This document shows, piece after piece, positions 52,790 to 56,711 of a stretch of DNA of 56,711 bases. Position numbers and translations under genes: made by a program. The number at the start of each line of letters is the position of its first letter. Within the stretch, counting starts at the first letter, position 1. The notes under the pieces are model-generated. The model was not told where the DNA came from. It worked only from the letters and a program-made list of their open reading frames with translations, and ran no database searches. Origin of the DNA: Lachnospiraceae bacterium (lineage in GTDB: Bacteria > Bacillota > Clostridia > Lachnospirales > Lachnospiraceae); contig JAFXTJ010000120.1 in the NCBI GenBank assembly GCA_017535945.1, positions 1 through 56,711 on the forward strand, in the 5' to 3' direction.

Positions 52790-54309
52790 TTCTTCTCTCC
52801 TTTGCTCTTGCCGGCTGAGCCGTTCTTCTTCCGCTTCTTGCCGGATGACTTGTCCTTGGCTTTTTCCTTATCCTTCTTCCCGGAGGCATTCTCACCGGCC
52901 TGATCCAGAAAGTACTGATCCGCTTCTTCCGAGAATACCCGCTCGTCCGCATCCACCCGCTCCCCGGCGAGATCCTGCTGGATCCTGTTGATCTGTCCGA
53001 TCAGTTCCTCCACCGGATCAACGGTTGCATCATTATTGGCCGCGTCCTGCCCCGCGATCTCATCCAGATCGTTGGTATAGGATCCGGACAGATACAGGGC
53101 CGCCTTGGCACACACGGGACCGATCAGTTCATAGAGCACACTGGAAGCCAGAATGATCGTCTGCAGCGCTCTCCCGCTGTCTCCCTGCAGAGTCCTGGCG
53201 CCCAGCTCCGCCAGACCGATGGCGATCCCTGCCTGAGGGATGAGGGCCAGTCCCAGATAGTTGCGGACGGAAGCCGATGCGCGTACGGAAAGAGACCCGA
53301 GAAACGCACCGGCATACTTGCCGGTCAGACGCGCCAGAAAGTATCCGATGCCCACGGCGATGAGCGGGACGGATCCCACCGCGTCGCTGACGGCGAACAG
53401 CGCCGAGAGATCAAAGGAGATCCCGGAGCGCACGAAAAACAGCATCAGGATCGGCGGATTGAAATAGGACAGCTGCCTGAAGAGCCGCTCATCATCCGTG
53501 AGATTGATGTAGACCATACCCATGGTCATGCAGCCAAGCAGCGGTGATGTCTCGATCAGGGCGCAGATCCCGCAGAATGTGAACAGCATGGTGACCGAGA
53601 TGATAAGCCGGTTGTCCGTGGAATGCCTCACCTTCATGATGAGTGCCGTGACGGCGCCGAAGAGCCCGCCCGCGATCAGGGTCATGAGGATCGTGAGGAT
53701 GGGGATCAGGATGCCGGAGATTTCCACCGCATCGCCGTTTATCTGCGCTTTGGCAATGGAGATCGCGGCGCTGTAAGCCACGAGCCCCAGGATATTGTCC
53801 AGCGCCACCACTTCCAGGAGCGTATCGACAAATTCTCCGCTGGCACGGACCTGCCGGATCGTCATCATGGTGGAGGCCGGAGCGGTCGCCGCTGCCAGGG
53901 CCGAGAGGACCACGGAAAAGGTCATCGGCAGGTGCAGGATGTTCACGCACAGCACAAACACCAGGATCGTGGCAAGAAACGCCTCCGCCAGCGTGATCAG
54001 AATGACCCGCGGTCCGTTTTTGCGCAGCGTATCCAGCCGGAAGAACTCCCCCGTGGAAAACGCGATAAAGGCCAAAGCGATGTCCGGCAGAAAATCCGTA
54101 CCGGATACGATCGTATCCGGTACGAGATGCAGACAGAAGGGTCCGATGAGGATCCCGGCCACGATGTAGGCCGTCACGTTGGGAAGCTTTAAGAGCTTGG
54201 TAATGCGCGTCATGAGGAAGCCCGCGATGAGCATCACCGACACGGACAGGATCGCGACGGCCGCTCCCGAGGCCGCCGCAAACCGTTCATACAGCATTGT
54301 GATGATCAT
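52786..54309 (-). CDS. Cation:proton antiporter (CPA2/Kef-like)
   Basis: This is a 507-residue transporter of about twelve helices with the Na+/H+ exchanger fold (LLKLPNVTAYIVAGILIGP, ALAFIAFSTGEFF, LDNILGLVAY, SVRNYLGLALIPQAGIAIGLA). The cytoplasmic tail from about 420 is acidic, then turns into a Lys/Ser-rich end (KDKSSGKKRKKNGSAGKSKG); no TrkA-N domain is present. The position next to MgtC suggests control of ions or pH. The transported cation cannot be told. Confidence 0.9.
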   Translation of the reverse strand: MIITMLYERFAAASGAAVAILSVSVMLIAGFLMTRITKLLKLPNVTAYIVAGILIGPFCLHLVPDTIVSGTDFLPDIALAFIAFSTGEFFRLDTLRKNGPRVILITLAEAFLATILVFVLCVNILHLPMTFSVVLSALAAATAPASTMMTIRQVRASGEFVDTLLEVVALDNILGLVAYSAAISIAKAQINGDAVEISGILIPILTILMTLIAGGLFGAVTALIMKVRHSTDNRLIISVTMLFTFCGICALIETSPLLGCMTMGMVYINLTDDERLFRQLSYFNPPILMLFFVRSGISFDLSALFAVSDAVGSVPLIAVGIGYFLARLTGKYAGAFLGSLSVRASASVRNYLGLALIPQAGIAIGLAELGARTLQGDSGRALQTIILASSVLYELIGPVCAKAALYLSGSYTNDLDEIAGQDAANNDATVDPVEELIGQINRIQQDLAGERVDADERVFSEEADQYFLDQAGENASGKKDKEKAKDKSSGKKRKKNGSAGKSKGEKK

Positions 54310-54335
54310 ATGATGTCCTTACCGTCAGTCACTCC

Positions 54336-55418
54336 TTATGCCTCGAGTACATGAATGTCATTGGGATCGAAGCGGATAAAGGCCTTCTCTCCCACATTGA
54401 AGATCCTCTTGTGCTTGGGGTTGAAATCGGTGATCTTGACGGTCTTGCCGTCCACCAGAGCTTCATAGTTCTGATAGGAACCCATGAAGCAGGACAGTGT
54501 GACCTCGCAGGGCAGCTGTCCCTCTTCCGCGATGACGGCCGATTCGGGACGCAGCACCAGGGAGCACTGTGCGCCCTGATCGATGGTACCGACACCTTCC
54601 ACGGAGATCCTGCCGCCGGCCAGTTCCATCTCGCCGCGGTCACCGTCCCTGGATACCAGCGTGCCGCGCAGGAAATTCGCCTCGCCGATGAAATCGGCGA
54701 CGAACTCGCTCTGCGGATGATAATAGATCTCCTGCGGCGTGCCCATCTGTGCCACGACGCCCTTCTCCATGACGATGATCTTATCGGAAAGCGCCATCGC
54801 TTCCGACTGGTCGTGCGTCACATAGACCGCCGTGATGCCCGCCTCCTGCTGGATGCGGCGGATCTCCGTACGCATCGAGACACGCAGTTTTGCATCCAGG
54901 TTGGACAGGGGTTCGTCAAAGAGCAGCACACCGGGTTCCAGCACGAGTGCGCGCGCGAGTGCCACACGCTGCTGCTGTCCGCCGGAGAGCTGATTGGTCA
55001 TGCGCGCTTCCATCCCCTCAAGGCCGACGAGCTTTAAGATGTCGAGCACCTTCCTCCGGATCGTCTCCTTGTCCATCTTGCGCAGTTTCAGACCGTAGGC
55101 AACATTGTCGAAGATGTTGTAATGCGGCAGGAGCGCGTAACTCTGGAACACCATCGCCGTGTCACGCTTGTTGGGCGTCAGCTCATTGATCGGCTCGCCG
55201 CCCAGATAGATCTCGCCCTCATCCGGGCTCTCAAAGCCCGCGATCATGCGCAGGGTCGTCGTCTTGCCGCAGCCCGAGGGACCGAGCAGCGTCACGAAGC
55301 TGCCGGGCTCGATCTCGAGTGACGTATCATGCACGGCATAGAAATCCTTGTGTGTCTTGGGGTCCTGGTAGATCTTGGAGATGTGCTCGAGACGAACACC
55401 TTTCTTTTCTTTTGCCAT
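54336..55418 (-). CDS. ABC transporter ATP-binding protein (PotA/FbpC-like)
   Basis: This ATPase subunit of an importer has 360 residues. Walker A GPSGCGKT is at 46-53, the signature LSGGQQQRVALARAL, Walker B VLLFDEPLSNLD and switch His VTHDQSEAMALSD follow, with a C-terminal TOBE-like domain (about 245-360). The sequence is of the spermidine/iron(III)/2-aminoethylphosphonate type. It follows the permease stop by 3 bp. Confidence 0.93.
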   Translation of the reverse strand: MAKEKKGVRLEHISKIYQDPKTHKDFYAVHDTSLEIEPGSFVTLLGPSGCGKTTTLRMIAGFESPDEGEIYLGGEPINELTPNKRDTAMVFQSYALLPHYNIFDNVAYGLKLRKMDKETIRRKVLDILKLVGLEGMEARMTNQLSGGQQQRVALARALVLEPGVLLFDEPLSNLDAKLRVSMRTEIRRIQQEAGITAVYVTHDQSEAMALSDKIIVMEKGVVAQMGTPQEIYYHPQSEFVADFIGEANFLRGTLVSRDGDRGEMELAGGRISVEGVGTIDQGAQCSLVLRPESAVIAEEGQLPCEVTLSCFMGSYQNYEALVDGKTVKITDFNPKHKRIFNVGEKAFIRFDPNDIHVLEA

Positions 55419-55421
55419 GTC

Positions 55422-56711
55422 TTATTCCTCCACGATTTTCCGGCTTGTGCCGAAGAATTTCATCAACAGTTCCATGAGCAGCACCGATCCGTAGGTGATC
55501 AGGATCAGGATGGATGCAAACGCGCAGGCGATGCTGTAGGAGCCCTTCTCCGCAAATTCGTTGATCTGCACGGTGATGAGCAGGAATTGCGGCGTGACGA
55601 GCAGGATGATCGCCGAGATCGCGGTGATGCTGCGGACAAAGGCCGTCACCAGACCGCTTAAGAAGGAGTCCTTGATGAGCGGCAGCGTCACGGTCATGAA
55701 GACTTTAAAGCTGTCCGCGCCCATGTCATAAGCGGATTCCTCGATGGATTTGTCGATCTGCCTGAGCGCCGAGATACCGCTTCTGGTGCCCGTCGGGAGC
55801 GAACGCACGACGAAGACGATGATGAGGATCGCCGCGCTGCCGTAGATCCCGCTCAGGAAGCCGGTGTGGAAGAGGCCGCCGGAGAAACCGCGGATATAAC
55901 CGACACCGAGGACCGTCCCGGGAACCGCCATGGCAAGCATCGACACCGCCTCGATAAAGCCCTTGGCCTTAAACTTCCGCTTCACGACCAGATAAGAGAT
56001 GATCATGGACAGCAAAGCCGTGATCGGCGAGGCGATGAGCGACAGGACAAAGGAATCCTTGAACGCCTTGAAGCCCTTGTACTTGGAAAAGACCTGGCCG
56101 AACCATTTGAGGGTGAGCGGTGTGAACTTGTACCCCCAGGTCGGGAAGCATGCCCCGATGGGCACGCAGATATACATGAGAATGACGAACAGCGCGCTTA
56201 AGGAGCACAGGATCGTGAGCGGTATCGTGACGCTCTTGTCCTCGATGAGCATCCTCGCCCGCGAGGCCTTGCCGGTCAGCGTGGCTGCCGTCTTGGATTC
56301 CAGATAATACTTCTGCACCGCGAACATGAGCAGCGTGATGCATAAGAGCACCACAGCCATGGCGGCTGCGCCCTGCTTATCATATGCGCCGGTGATCTGC
56401 AGATAGATCGTCGTGGCCAGCGTGTCATAGGAGCCGCCGATGATCATGGGGTTTGCGAAATCCGCGATGGATTCGATAAAGGTGACGAGGAACGCATTGC
56501 CGATACCGGGTAAGAGCAGCGGCAGCGTCACGCTCGTGAACACGCCCCAGCGGGAAGCCCCCATGTCACGGGCCGCCTCCTCCAGGGACGGATCGATATT
56601 CTTTAAGAGCCCCTTGAGCATCATGTAGCAGACCGGGAAAAAGGTGAGTGTCTGCACGATGACGATGCCCCAGAAGCCGTAGACATTGTTGTCATAGATC
56701 CCCAGCAGGAA
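55422..56711 (-). CDS. Two-domain ABC permease (FbpB-like), 5' end outside the window
   Basis: The frame is open to the right edge, so the start is missing; 429 codons are visible. It contains two copies of the permease EAA loop: EEAARDMGASRWGVFTSVTLP and EESAYDMGADSFKVFMTVTLP, as in FbpB-type fused permeases with about twelve helices. With the PotA/FbpC-like ATPase it forms an importer, probably for iron(III) or an organophosphonate/polyamine. The binding protein gene would be expected upstream, beyond 56711. Confidence 0.92.
   Translation of the reverse strand, partial: FLLGIYDNNVYGFWGIVIVQTLTFFPVCYMMLKGLLKNIDPSLEEAARDMGASRWGVFTSVTLPLLLPGIGNAFLVTFIESIADFANPMIIGGSYDTLATTIYLQITGAYDKQGAAAMAVVLLCITLLMFAVQKYYLESKTAATLTGKASRARMLIEDKSVTIPLTILCSLSALFVILMYICVPIGACFPTWGYKFTPLTLKWFGQVFSKYKGFKAFKDSFVLSLIASPITALLSMIISYLVVKRKFKAKGFIEAVSMLAMAVPGTVLGVGYIRGFSGGLFHTGFLSGIYGSAAILIIVFVVRSLPTGTRSGISALRQIDKSIEESAYDMGADSFKVFMTVTLPLIKDSFLSGLVTAFVRSITAISAIILLVTPQFLLITVQINEFAEKGSYSIACAFASILILITYGSVLLMELLMKFFGTSRKIVEE

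Overview
The window looks like a chromosomal segment of a GC-rich Clostridia bacterium, most likely of the Lachnospiraceae. The grounds are gene content and order (polA-coaE-FtsA-like gene, archaeal/fungal-type Asd, an RlmD/RumA-tail domain protein), Gram-positive ribosome binding sites, tmRNA form and the wealth of c-di-GMP genes. No 16S rRNA is present, so this is inference. Almost every gene is on the minus strand; only two tRNAs and a few small remnants are on the plus strand.

Layout, left to right. (1) 1-6894: a minus-strand operon with an EAL/GGDEF protein, a zf-HC2 membrane protein, DNA polymerase I, CoaE and an FtsA-like ATPase cut by the window edge. (2) 7010-7127: tRNA-Val with its own promoter and terminator. 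(3) 7145-15124: an F-type ATP synthase operon led by a double zinc-ribbon membrane protein and a small one-pass protein, then atpB, atpE, atpF, atpA, atpG, atpD, atpC and a lipoprotein. There is no separate delta gene: a delta C-terminal-like domain is joined to the N-terminus of alpha, and atpF carries a frameshift. (4) 15164-16339: an EF-hand-like protein with a long structured leader and tandem operator-like repeats. (5) 16360-23175: a tightly overlapping operon argH-asd-degenerate ATPase-topB-left-handed-beta-helix protein behind a clear promoter. (6) 23403-24572: a secreted ComEC-like metallo-beta-lactamase-fold protein and tRNA-Leu. (7) 24601-31874: an AGCS symporter and a four-gene phosphorelay (REC-GGDEF-EAL, HPt, hybrid kinase, lone REC). 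(8) 31853-37729: a hybrid kinase with fused HPt, two alpha/beta hydrolases and mnmA.

(9) 37846-49538 looks like an island beside the tmRNA gene. It holds a decayed serine recombinase, a 3,367-residue exported protein of about seven beta-solenoid-like repeats with clearly lower GC than the flanks, frameshifted small genes and a detached RlmD/RumA tail. A 10-bp copy of the tmRNA T-arm lies at its far end. (10) 49515-49907 is ssrA, coding the tag ADYEAPVAMAA. (11) 49996-56711 is one long operon: an ABC importer (two-domain permease, ATPase), a cation:proton antiporter, an MgtC-family protein, a histidine phosphatase and a Cache-HAMP-PAS sensor without an output domain.

The most unusual points are the delta-alpha fusion in the ATP synthase, the atpF frameshift, the giant repeat protein in the tmRNA-linked island, and the long hairpin with paired operator repeats ahead of the EF-hand gene.
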